From CALDTK01 sp965215115 (GTDB taxonomy: Bacteria > Bacteroidota > Bacteroidia > Chitinophagales > Saprospiraceae), in the NCBI GenBank assembly GCA_965215115.1, contig OZ244050.1, positions 1,302,001-1,366,000 of the forward strand: a stretch of DNA of 64,000 bases. The letters run 5' to 3'. This document shows, piece by piece, positions 53,816-61,896 of this stretch. The notes beneath the pieces were generated by a model, which had not been told where the DNA came from, made no database searches, and saw only the letters and a list, made by a program, of their open reading frames with translations. Every line of letters starts with the position of its first letter. The stretch's first letter is position 1. Position numbers and translations under genes: made by a program.

Positions 53816-54478
53816 CTATTCTCCTTTTAACGCGCCCTCGAACTCCACCGCCCCGAAGTCCTCCTCGCTGAGCCAGTACTCCGAGGTGAGGATCGTGTAG
53901 GCGTGGTCCGCGCCGGGGGTCACGCGCCACAGGATGGACTCCGCCTCGGGGAAGTCGACGTTGCCGGCCATGCGCTCCTCGTAGAGGCGCGGGAGGATGG
54001 CGTGGCCGCGCAGACCGTGGCCGAGGAGGCGCAGGAGGTCGGCTTTCGCCAAAACGTGCTTCGTGTCCTCCTCCGCCGGCGTGATGGTACAGGTGATGAC
54101 GCTTGCCTTCGTGTTCGGGAACTTCCCGTTGTAGGCGCGGTAGAGGAGCTGGTTGACGTACCAGAGCCGCTCGTGGTAGGCGATCTCCGGGTACTCCTCC
54201 ACGACCTTGTCCATGAGCATGTCGTGGGCGATCTGTTCGATCTGCCCGTCGGAGAGTTCGTCCGCGGTGAAGGTCTGGCGCAGGGCCACGGCGGCGGCCT
54301 CGGCGGGCTCCAGGTCGCTGGTCACGAGGGCGAGGTACTCGCGGAGTTCGGCGGCGGGGAGCTCCTCGGTGTTCTCGACGGCGTAGGCGTCGAGCAGGGC
54401 GCGGAGGCGCTGGTCGGTCCAGTAGTCGGGTGCGTCGGTGCGGGCGGCGATGTCGGAGATGCGGATGTGGTAGGTCAT
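53816..54478 (-). CDS. cytosolic protein of unknown function
   Basis: This 220-residue acidic protein starts MTYHIRISDIAARTDAPDYW at 54478, where the TACGTTAC box lies 4 bases upstream. No domain recognised; it includes a conserved-looking HGLRGHAILPRLYEERM. It converges with the lipoprotein gene (6 bases apart). An exact mini-hairpin encodes VLAKADL (54042-54055). Confidence 0.55.
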   Translation of the reverse strand: MTYHIRISDIAARTDAPDYWTDQRLRALLDAYAVENTEELPAAELREYLALVTSDLEPAEAAAVALRQTFTADELSDGQIEQIAHDMLMDKVVEEYPEIAYHERLWYVNQLLYRAYNGKFPNTKASVITCTITPAEEDTKHVLAKADLLRLLGHGLRGHAILPRLYEERMAGNVDFPEAESILWRVTPGADHAYTILTSEYWLSEEDFGAVEFEGALKGE

Positions 54479-54815
54479 GGGGGTAACGTAAGGCTTGCGG
54501 GACAACAACCGGCGGAGCCGTTGTATCGAAGCCGAGTTCGGCACAAGGGCGCTGCGCTTGCACATCGTAGCAATGGGTCAAGGCCCCCCCCGCTGCTGAG
54601 AAAGCACAGGGAGGCACAAAGATCCGGCTGGCGGGTTTAGACCTCGTAGTTCCGTTAGGTAGGGAGACTCGGAAGGTCTGTTAAGCCTGGACCAAGACCT
54701 CCTACTGAGCTTACCAAGCGGCGGAAAACGGCGTTACCGTAGTCGCGTTCCGCGACATCTCCACGCGCGACATCCTCAGGCCTGATCGCCGAGTCGACAC
54801 CCATTAAACCGAAGC

Positions 54816-55859
54816 ATGTTTTACCGAAAGGTTCCCCTTACAAGTTTCCTGGCGATGCTCGCGGTTGCGTCCTTCACCGCCTGCAAGACGACCGCCATGG
54901 CTGAGTCCGACGAAAAGCGCGCCGAGGCTTACGCTGGCCTGTTGCCCTGCGCCGACTGCGCCGGGATCGCCACGACGCTTACGCTAAAACCCGACGAGGC
55001 CTTCACGCTGGAGCAGCGCTACCTCGGCAAAGCGGCCGGGGTCGCCGTGTACGAAGGTCGCTACGTGCGCGATGGTGGTGCCGTCGAGTTGAGTTTTGCG
55101 GAAACGCGTACCCCCCGCCCGACGCGCTACCGTATCGACGGCGAGCACCTGCGCCAACTCGACCTCGAGGGCGAGGCCATCACGGGGGATTTGGCCGATC
55201 GCTACCTCCTCCGGGCCTTCGACCCGTCCCTCGGCCCCGACGAGCGGCACTACTGGATCAACTCCGCCAAGGTGGACTGCCGGGGCGTCGGCCCGATGAC
55301 GTGTATGCAGGTGGCGCGCGGCGGCGAAAACGGCCATACGGAGTGGCAGAACTTCTACAGCAACATCGGGGGTTTCGACTTCGAGCCGGGGCAAATCACA
55401 CACCTCGTGGTCCGCGAGACGAAGCTAGACCCGGCCACCGTCCCCGCGGAAGCCTCGGCGATCGAGTACGAACTCACGCGCTACATCGACGCCTACCCTA
55501 TGACTCAACCGACGACCGGCCTGCACGACATCTGGGCCCTCGAGCGCCTCCGCGGCCAGGCCTACACCGGGCAGGACGGCCAGGAGCACCCGACCCTGGA
55601 GCTCAATCTCACCGAGATGCGCGCGATGGGCACCGATGGCTGCAATCGTTTCGTGGGCGAGATCAAGAAGGCCGGCACGGAGGAACTGAGTTTTGGGGCA
55701 CTGGCCGGGACCAAGAAGATGTGCCGCGAGGCGATGGCGACGGCGGAGGTGTTTCAACAGGCACTGGCGGCTACGGCGCGGTACCGGCTGGCGAATGGGC
55801 GACTGAGTTTGCTGGATGGGGGTGGGGAGGAGGTGATGGTGTTGCGGAAGGTGGATTGA
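54816..55859 (+). CDS. envelope lipoprotein with NlpE, DUF4377 and META domains
   Basis: This 347-residue protein has signal and lipobox (LAMLAVASFTACKTT). Residues about 35-125 match the NlpE N-terminal domain (YAGLLPCADCAGIATTLTL, with the CxxC). Residues 145-225 (WINSAKVDCRGVGPMTCMQV) match DUF4377, and residues 240-345 (GTDGCNRFVGEIKKAG, then TKKMCREAMATAEVFQQAL) a META/HslJ domain. NlpE senses envelope stress in enterobacteria; here the fused set suggests a heat- or envelope-stress role. The coding sequence begins within a mini-hairpin (54818-54832, stem ACC/GGT); another lies at 55093-55107 (stem GCG/CGC). Confidence 0.83.
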   Translation: MFYRKVPLTSFLAMLAVASFTACKTTAMAESDEKRAEAYAGLLPCADCAGIATTLTLKPDEAFTLEQRYLGKAAGVAVYEGRYVRDGGAVELSFAETRTPRPTRYRIDGEHLRQLDLEGEAITGDLADRYLLRAFDPSLGPDERHYWINSAKVDCRGVGPMTCMQVARGGENGHTEWQNFYSNIGGFDFEPGQITHLVVRETKLDPATVPAEASAIEYELTRYIDAYPMTQPTTGLHDIWALERLRGQAYTGQDGQEHPTLELNLTEMRAMGTDGCNRFVGEIKKAGTEELSFGALAGTKKMCREAMATAEVFQQALAATARYRLANGRLSLLDGGGEEVMVLRKVD

Positions 55860-56025
55860 GAGTACCCGGGGTCCTTAGTATGCAGGTTTGGGTCGGTTCT
55901 TGAGGGGGCTTGGGGTTTGGGTTTCCTTTATCCTTTCCGTTGGACCCCGGGCTACTCGTGGTTGGACCCCGCTGAGGTCCCTGGGGGGCTTGTTGCTACG
56001 TTTATTAGGGGGTGGTAAGCGATCA

Positions 56026-56773
56026 TCACAGACCTAGCTCGTCCATCCTCGCCTCTTCGTAGCGGCCGTCCTCGGCGGGGTAGCGGAGCTCGGCCTCGTA
56101 GCGACCCGAATCTTTGGCCAGGGCCCAGATGAGACTCTCGCCGGCGTGTTTTGGCGAAAGCCGGAAAATGGGATCTCGGTAGGCCTCCCGCGCCGAGACG
56201 ACGGAGGTAGAAGTCCCGGAAGGCGGTGAGGTCTGCGTGCGGGTCCTGCGCGAGCCGCGCCCGCAGGCGGCCGTCGATGTACCAGTCGGAGGCGTCGATG
56301 GTGACGTAGCCGTTGCGGTAGCCGCGGTCGGCGAGGATGCCACGGATCGAGTCGACCTCCGCGGCGGTGTCGCCCTCCTTGAGGTAGGGGAAGCGGAACA
56401 GCTTCGTGTAGTTGGCGTAATCGGCGATCACGGCGTCGGCGCGGCGGAGTTCGCGCTCGAACCGGGCGGCACCGATGTCGGCGCGGTTGAAGTTGGGGTG
56501 GGACGCGGTGTGGTTGGCGATGCCGTGCCCGCGTGCGTCCCAGGACTCGAGCAATCGCTTGCCGCGAGGGGTGTCCTTGCCGGTGGTTTTGACGAAGAAG
56601 ATGGCCCGGACGCCGGCGCTGTCGAGACTCCGCAGGATCATCTCGTTCCAGTCGTCGAAGGCGTACGCCCCGTAGTCGGCCGTGGCGCCGTCGTCGAAGG
56701 TGAAGCTGACGGTGGGTTGGGCGCAGAGCGCGAGCGACAGGCTGCAGGTGAGCGCGAGGAGGGCGTACTTCAT
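56026..56773 (-). pseudogene. polysaccharide deacetylase, internal deletion and frameshift
   Basis: From the ATG at 56773 the frame gives signal peptide MKYALLALTCSLSLALCAQ and a carbohydrate-esterase-4 domain: VSFTFDDGATADYG (metal Asp), GHGIANHTASHPNFN (metal His pair) and KLFRFPYLKEGDT. After RDFYLRRL near 56195-56215, the C-terminal piece AYRDPIFRLSPKHAGESLIW to the stop is in another frame. In relatives as I remember them about 50 residues (including LLLHHN) stand between these parts. They are absent here, so a deletion with frameshift has removed part of the active site. The gene should be dead. Confidence 0.78.
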
Positions 56774-56785
56774 GTGGTCGACAAG

Positions 56786-57670
56786 TTACTTTGTCCAGTG
56801 AGCGTACGTGGCCTCGGCCACTTTCGCGATGGCGGTTTCGCGCTGGAAGGGCGTGTCGCGCGAGTCCATGATGAAGACCGACAGCAGGAGGTGCGAGCCG
56901 TCCGGCAGGGTGACGATGCCGACGTCGTTGCAGGCGCGCGTGAGGCCGTCGTGGGTGCCGGCGGTCCCGGTTTTGTGCGCGACGGGTGTGCCGGCGGGTA
57001 GTCGTCCGCGGATGCGCTTGTCCATCCACTTATTCGGTTTTGACGCAAGTCGCAACAGCAAATCTCGGCTCGGGCCCGACAGGTAGGTGCCTCGCTGGAG
57101 GATGCGCAGGAGCTGCGTCATCGCCTGCGGGGTGCTGTAGTTGCGGTACTGGATGGTGTCGTTGGCGACCTGCACCATCTCGGTGGTCGCGATGGCAATA
57201 TCGCGGACGCCGAGGGCACGGATGCGGGCCTGGACGCTGTCGGGTCCGCCGAGGAGTCGCAGCAGCACGTCGCAGGCCGTGCCGTCGCTCTCGGAGGTAT
57301 TGTACGCCAGCACCTGCCCGAGGGTCATGCGGGTCCCGCCGGGGAAGCGGTCGCGGATGGGGCTGTGGCCGCTCTTGGGGATGTACTCGCTACGGCTGAT
57401 GGCGATGGTGTCTTCGAGGGTGAAGCGGCCTTCGTCCACGGCGCAGAGCATCACCATCGCGATGGGGAGTTTGTAGACGCTCTGCATCGGGAAGCGCTCG
57501 TCGGCGTGGAGGGCGGCGGATTCACCGGATTCGAGGTGCAAGGCGTGGACGCCGAGGTGGCCGTGGAGGGTTTGGGCGATGAGTTCGAAGTGTGCGGAGA
57601 GATTTTGCGAGTAGGATGGGGGTGAGGTGAGCAGGGTGGTGACGAGGGTGAGGAGGATGGCGGGCTTCAT
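56786..57670 (-). CDS. class A beta-lactamase-family serine hydrolase
   Basis: This 294-residue exported protein has signal peptide MKPAILLTLVTTLLTSPPSYSQ. Class A motifs: FPMQSVYKLPIAM (SxxK with nucleophile Ser), NTSESDGTACDVLLR (SDN-loop position, here SDG), TTEMVQV (Glu166 region) and HKTGTAGTHDG (KTG). The overall pattern resembles Bacteroidota subclass A2 enzymes, but the Asn of SDN is Gly, so activity on beta-lactams is not certain. An upstream Met at 57793 is rejected for lack of a signal peptide. Mini-hairpins lie at 57037 (GAC stem) and 57704 (upstream). Confidence 0.8.
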   Translation of the reverse strand: MKPAILLTLVTTLLTSPPSYSQNLSAHFELIAQTLHGHLGVHALHLESGESAALHADERFPMQSVYKLPIAMVMLCAVDEGRFTLEDTIAISRSEYIPKSGHSPIRDRFPGGTRMTLGQVLAYNTSESDGTACDVLLRLLGGPDSVQARIRALGVRDIAIATTEMVQVANDTIQYRNYSTPQAMTQLLRILQRGTYLSGPSRDLLLRLASKPNKWMDKRIRGRLPAGTPVAHKTGTAGTHDGLTRACNDVGIVTLPDGSHLLLSVFIMDSRDTPFQRETAIAKVAEATYAHWTK

Positions 57671-57840
57671 CTGGTGGGTCCGGTGGGGAGGGGGTATGAT
57701 ACGGCTTTCGCCAAAACGGGGGGTGGGTGGGCCGCTGTGGCGATAGGGAGCGTGTAGGTGTCTTTGTTTTTGTTGCGCGGCTTTGGGAGGCACTTAGAGG
57801 TCGAGGGCAGTAGGCGTGGCGAGCGTCGGGGCGCGTTTGG

Positions 57841-57870
57841 GGCGCGTTTGGCTGGCTCCGCCAGTGCGCC
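57841..57870 (+). repeat. REP-like palindrome (GTTTGGCTGGC variant)
   Basis: GGCGCGTTTGGCTGGC, loop TCC, GCCAGTGCGCC: same layout as 36541-36575 with TTTGG replacing TTCGA. Single copy between divergent genes. Confidence 0.6.
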
Positions 57871-58016
57871 CTGCGGCCTCCATCAGACCTAGCCAACAAA
57901 CGTTGCGCTTCAGCATCGAGGGCGGGAGGCTTGACGGACACCCTTTACTCACGGAAACATGTAAAACTACGGTTTTCACTGTTTCATCCTAGGGCTTTGC
58001 GGCCAACTGTAGTTTG

Positions 58017-59456
58017 CTATTTAGTAGACTCAGCTTTCATTTCGTTAAGAGCCTTTGTAATGAATTCATCAACTCCTGCGCTTGGTCTCGGACAATTGTT
58101 TTGTATTACACTCCCATTATGATCAATTAGGACACTATGAGGCAATGCGGTAATGCCAAAGCCCTCATTTAGCTTTTCAGACCAGCTAGACGAAGCAAAT
58201 AGGTGTTTAGTTTTAAGCGAGTATTTATGAATTACTTCCTTCCATTTGTACCTATCGGAATCTATGCATATGTTTACTATCTCAACAGGCTGGTCCTTGA
58301 ATTTTTCTACTAGTTCATTCTCATCCTCAAATTCTTGATAACACGGCTTGCACCAAGTAGCCCAAAAATTGATTAGAAGAATCTTATTTTCGAAGTCATC
58401 TGGTTCATGATAGATTGAATCTAAATCTGATAGGTAAAAGTATGGTGCTTTGCTTCCCTTCTCTAGAATTGAAATTGCTGAAATCTGGTGTTCTATCATT
58501 GCGAGAAGCTCCTGGTCACTGATATGTGTAAGCCATTCATCATTCCATATCGCTTTTTGTTTGTCTATAAGCTTTAAAAATTTATCGGCTAGGATAAGCT
58601 CTTTTAACTTCTGGTCCGTTATATGCTCTTCAATAATAATTATTCGTTGTGTGGACGAAATAATCCATTCCTTTTTAGAGCTTGGAATATTGTCTTTTAG
58701 AAAAGGATCATTCAAGAAAGTCAAATACCAGCCTACAAATCTCATGTACGCCGTTACTCCAATCATATCTGGCCTTTCTATTCGAAGGTCTTTGACAACT
58801 TTAGCTAAATAGTCATTTGGTACCGAATCGCTAATAGACAGCATTTTCTTTCTGTATCCCAGGGCACTCAATTTAGACTCAGCATTTACATAATCAAGCC
58901 TCGACTTTTCAAATTCGCTATACCAAGCGGGTAGACTGGCGCTGACATTAATTTGTTCTTTTTGAGAATTGGTTATTGAATCATAAGATACTAATAAATC
59001 CGATATTGTACCTTTACCTTGATACCACAATGTTCTTGGCTGCCAGTCAGAGTCTGGATCTCGTGTCCTTAAGAACTCATTAATTCCTGAAAGCTCTCCC
59101 GCAAATGCTAGTGTCTTTCCCTCCCCTGATATACTAATTTTATTCGTTCTGCCCTTAACTGAAAATATGCGATACCTAATATCATCTATAATTACATCAT
59201 AATAGTGCTTCGTTTGAGAGCTGATATTGAGTTCTAACGATTGATTTGGGCCAATCGTCGTATCAACCTTCTCTTCATGTATAGGGATATATACCCAATT
59301 GCTTAGGGATACTTTAACACTGTCTACTGATCGATTGCTAATATGCAGTTTGCTTTGTCCATTGAGTTCAAAGATAGTCTTCTCTTTATTATTTTGACAA
59401 GATGTCATTGAAAAAAGTAGGCCGATTATAAGCACTATTGAGCGGTCTTGTTTCAT
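58017..59456 (-). CDS. thioredoxin-fold lipoprotein (TlpA/ResA-like), AT-rich
   Basis: This 479-residue protein has lipobox SMTSCQNNKEK. The N-terminal 320 residues have no recognised family; the C-terminal 130 form a TlpA-type thioredoxin domain (LLINFWATWCKPCYQEFEDE with CxxC; GITALPHSVLIDHNG with the cis-Pro). A reductase or thiol-disulfide role in the periplasm is likely. Base composition (about 35% GC) differs sharply from its neighbours, and no mini-hairpin is present, pointing to horizontal gain. Confidence 0.78.
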   Translation of the reverse strand: MKQDRSIVLIIGLLFSMTSCQNNKEKTIFELNGQSKLHISNRSVDSVKVSLSNWVYIPIHEEKVDTTIGPNQSLELNISSQTKHYYDVIIDDIRYRIFSVKGRTNKISISGEGKTLAFAGELSGINEFLRTRDPDSDWQPRTLWYQGKGTISDLLVSYDSITNSQKEQINVSASLPAWYSEFEKSRLDYVNAESKLSALGYRKKMLSISDSVPNDYLAKVVKDLRIERPDMIGVTAYMRFVGWYLTFLNDPFLKDNIPSSKKEWIISSTQRIIIIEEHITDQKLKELILADKFLKLIDKQKAIWNDEWLTHISDQELLAMIEHQISAISILEKGSKAPYFYLSDLDSIYHEPDDFENKILLINFWATWCKPCYQEFEDENELVEKFKDQPVEIVNICIDSDRYKWKEVIHKYSLKTKHLFASSSWSEKLNEGFGITALPHSVLIDHNGSVIQNNCPRPSAGVDEFITKALNEMKAESTK

Positions 59457-59971
59457 CTAAATCCCCGAGGCGACCGCAGTTATCTGTTAATACCGATGGT
59501 TGCTGCTCATTGGTCATTATGACAATTTCCTGATCACACCCCGTCGTCCCAGCTCTGAAGAGCTGCCCGTGTAAATGTAAATGTAAATGTAAATATAGCC
59601 TCACTTCGCCGCCCCCACCAGTTCCGCAACACATAACTCCAGAAATTGCGCTCCGACCTCGTAGCTCAGCCCCTGGATGGCAGAGATCCTTGGAGCGCTG
59701 GTCGGGCCGCGGAGCTGGTTCAGCCGCGTTCGACTGCTTACAGAAGGGGCCTCTGCCCCATCTGACGCTAGGCAGCGCGGCCTAAAGCGTTACCCTCTAC
59801 CAACACTGCGCCGCTGCCCGGAGGCAGTCGAACGGCGCCCGTCGCGCGACTCACCAGTGCTGCTAAGGTGCCGTTCAGTTTTCGTGGCAACGTCCGGGAC
59901 GAATCACATCACCCGCCACCACCGCAGGATTCTTACCTGCCGCCTCAAGTATAACCGCCGCTCCCCCACAC
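59457..59971. other. intergenic with microsatellite and REP doublet
   Basis: No gene recognised in about 515 bases. Contains four GTAAAT units (59573-59596) and a REP-like doublet: a forward copy with an enlarged loop (59722-59781, ends GCCGCG/CGCGGC around TTCGACTGC) and an inverted standard copy (59808-59838, GTTCGACTGCC on the minus strand). Confidence 0.55.
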
Positions 59972-61261
59972 CTAATCATCAATCGCCTGCCCGACCAGCA
60001 GCCTAAACTTCCACTCCGTCTGGTCGGCGTCCGCGCCCTGGGTCTGCTTGAAGATCACCCCGATCGTCCCCTCTTCCGGGTCGGCGAAGTACTGCGTGTT
60101 GAAGTACCCGCCCCACCCAAACGTACCAACACTACCCTTGCCCCCGAGCGCCTGCCCCCGCTCATCTTCGACCGCAAAAGCCAGTCCGTGGTAGCTGCCG
60201 CGCTCGCGGCCCCAGTGATCGCCGATGTGGTTGGCCATCATGAACTCGACGGTCGTGCGGCTCAACAGCCGGATGCCGTTCAGCTCGCCGTCGTTGAGGT
60301 ACATCTGGAGGAAGGTCGCGTAGTCGCGCACGGTACTCGACAGGCCCGCGCCCCCCGAGAAGAAGGTCTTCGCCCCGGCCACCGGGTACGCCGGATCGTA
60401 AAACGTCGTGGCCTGCAGCCCCCAGGCGCCGTCGGTTTCGCGGTGAACGCTCACCAAACGATCGTGTAGCGGCTCCGGTAAGTAAAAGTACGTGTCGCTC
60501 ATCCCGAGCGGATCGAAGATGTGGGTCTCGAAATACACGTCGAGCGGCATACCGCTCATGAGTTCGACGAAGTACCCCAGCACGTCCAGCGACTCGCTGT
60601 ACGTAAACTTATCCCCCGGATGATGGTGCAGCGGGAGCCGCGCAAGTATCCTAACACTCTCGGCAATGGTCACGCTGTCGGTCGTGAACAGATCGTGCAC
60701 ACCCGCCGCGGCGTACATCTCCTTAAAGCGCGGGTCCCCGTCGATGACGCCGTAGCCGAGGCCCGAGGTGTGCGTGAGGAGGTGCCGAATGGTGATGGGT
60801 CGGCTCGCGGGCGAGGTGGCGTAGGTGCCGTCGGCGTTGACGCTGTCGAGCACGCGGGCGTCGGCAAACTCCGGGATGTACATCGCGATCGGGTCGTCGA
60901 GCCGGAACTTGGCCTGCTCCCAGAGCATCATCACGGCCGTCGACGTCACGGCCTTGGTCTGCGACGCGATCCGGAAGATGTCGTCGGGCCGCAGGTCCCG
61001 CCCCGAGGGCACGTCCGCCTTCCCGAAGGCCTTGTGGTAGACGATCTTCCCGTGGCGGGCCACGAGCGCCACGATGCCCGGGACCTGCGACTCCGCGATG
61101 GCCTCCTCGCACATCCGGTCGATGCGCGCCAGCCGCTCGGCCGACATCCCGACGCTGCGCGGGCTAGCCTCGGCGAGGGCGGGCGAGTGCTGCAGGGAGG
61201 GAGTCTGGGCGGTGGCGATTAGGGCGCAGCAAACGAGGTACGGAAGTAGGTAGGGCTTCAC
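59972..61261 (-). CDS. serine hydrolase, class C beta-lactamase / esterase EstB family
   Basis: This 429-residue exported protein starts at GTG 61261 with signal peptide MKPYLLPYLVCCALIATAQ. It shows SVGMSAERLARIDRM, RIASQTKAVTSTAVMML (SxxK with catalytic Ser), HLLTHTSGLGYG, FTYSESLDVLGYFVE (YxN/S position) and the C-terminal GWGGYFNTQYFADP. Enzymes of this layout are esterases or D-amino-acid peptidases more often than true beta-lactamases. Substrate unknown. Confidence 0.83.
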   Translation of the reverse strand: MKPYLLPYLVCCALIATAQTPSLQHSPALAEASPRSVGMSAERLARIDRMCEEAIAESQVPGIVALVARHGKIVYHKAFGKADVPSGRDLRPDDIFRIASQTKAVTSTAVMMLWEQAKFRLDDPIAMYIPEFADARVLDSVNADGTYATSPASRPITIRHLLTHTSGLGYGVIDGDPRFKEMYAAAGVHDLFTTDSVTIAESVRILARLPLHHHPGDKFTYSESLDVLGYFVELMSGMPLDVYFETHIFDPLGMSDTYFYLPEPLHDRLVSVHRETDGAWGLQATTFYDPAYPVAGAKTFFSGGAGLSSTVRDYATFLQMYLNDGELNGIRLLSRTTVEFMMANHIGDHWGRERGSYHGLAFAVEDERGQALGGKGSVGTFGWGGYFNTQYFADPEEGTIGVIFKQTQGADADQTEWKFRLLVGQAIDD

Positions 61262-61896
61262 GGGGTGTGCGGGTTAACTTTGTGTGCACAACCTACGGCT
61301 TCTGCTTCGGTAAAGGCGTGGGGTAGCGCCGCGCGGTTGAGGCCGACGGGAGTTTGCGCAAAGGGACTTTCGTCAAAACCGATGGGCGGGACCTACGACA
61401 AGTAGCCGCACAGATGAGTAACCGCACAGACGAGCGATCGCGCAGGCGGGGGGGGGCATGCACCTACGGGCGACCGATTCACGGCCGGCACCTGGGAGAT
61501 GCCAACGGGCCGATCCGTTGACTACGGCACGCGCTGGAAGCTCAATCTGCCAAACCTAATCGGCGATCTATCCTGCTGATGCGCGGCAAGCGTCGGAGCT
61601 CAGCAAAGTAAGGGCGGCCGGGGCGATAGCGCACGGTTTATACACGGTGCCTAGCTGTAGGCCTGCAGCCAATCCGCCAGTGAGGTGTGCAGGTCGCGAC
61701 GCTTCGCAAGAAGTGTGAACGGATCTGTCGCCTGTGCCAATCGAGACATTCTAAGGGCGGTGAACCCCGGGGTTTCGTCCTCCGCCAAGGGTTAAAGCAT
61801 TCGGCTCTCGTGAGCCTATCTTGGCGAAAGCGGAATTTATAGTTTTGTTGCAGGAGACGATTAGGCGAGGGCAATTTGCATGCAGTGAGAGAATTG
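61262..61896. other. intergenic, no gene recognised
   Basis: About 635 bases. Holds one perfect mini-hairpin (61365-61379, GAC/GTC stem), a degenerate one near 61820, and an imperfect repeat of AGTAACCGCACAGA (about 61398-61430). No promoter or RNA identified. Confidence 0.35.

Larger units (their letters stand above)
7719..57718. repeat. dispersed mini-hairpin family, exact GGC/GAAA/GCC form (13 copies)
   Basis: The 14-mer GTTTTGGCGAAAGC or its complement occurs at 7720, 13177, 20977, 38152, 41077, 41403, 43108, 48208, 50317, 53514, 54042, 56148 and 57704 (first base of each on the + strand). In all 13 the next base completes a GGC/GCC stem around a GAAA loop preceded by TTTT. Chance expectation for any fixed 14-mer in 64 kb on both strands is far below one. 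Confidence 0.95.
8638..61379. repeat. dispersed mini-hairpin family, covarying forms (about 29 perfect copies)
   Basis: Same layout with other stems or loops. GGC stem: GCAA loop at 20195, 33555, 37222, 46158; GGAA at 15056, 48970; GTAA at 18380; GACA at 37164; GGCA at 21620 and 27309; one extra G at 10147. GCC stem: 18628, 19304, 27610, 30357, 41891, 45179 (GAAA); 27685, 30386, 50715 (GCAA). GAC stem: 36942, 46223, 57037, 61365. ACC stem: 54818. GCG stem: 45408, 55093. CGC stem: 9036, 10162. Imperfect relatives: 2564, 7076, 8638, 8787, 9627, 12803, 13009, 15202, 16131, 18986, 27634, 32758, 33476, 35082, 52458. Confidence 0.9.

Noticed and set aside
7720..57717. Mini-hairpins as rho-independent terminators
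   Set aside because: The T-run comes before the hairpin, not after it, most copies are inside genes on both strands, and a 3-bp stem is too short.
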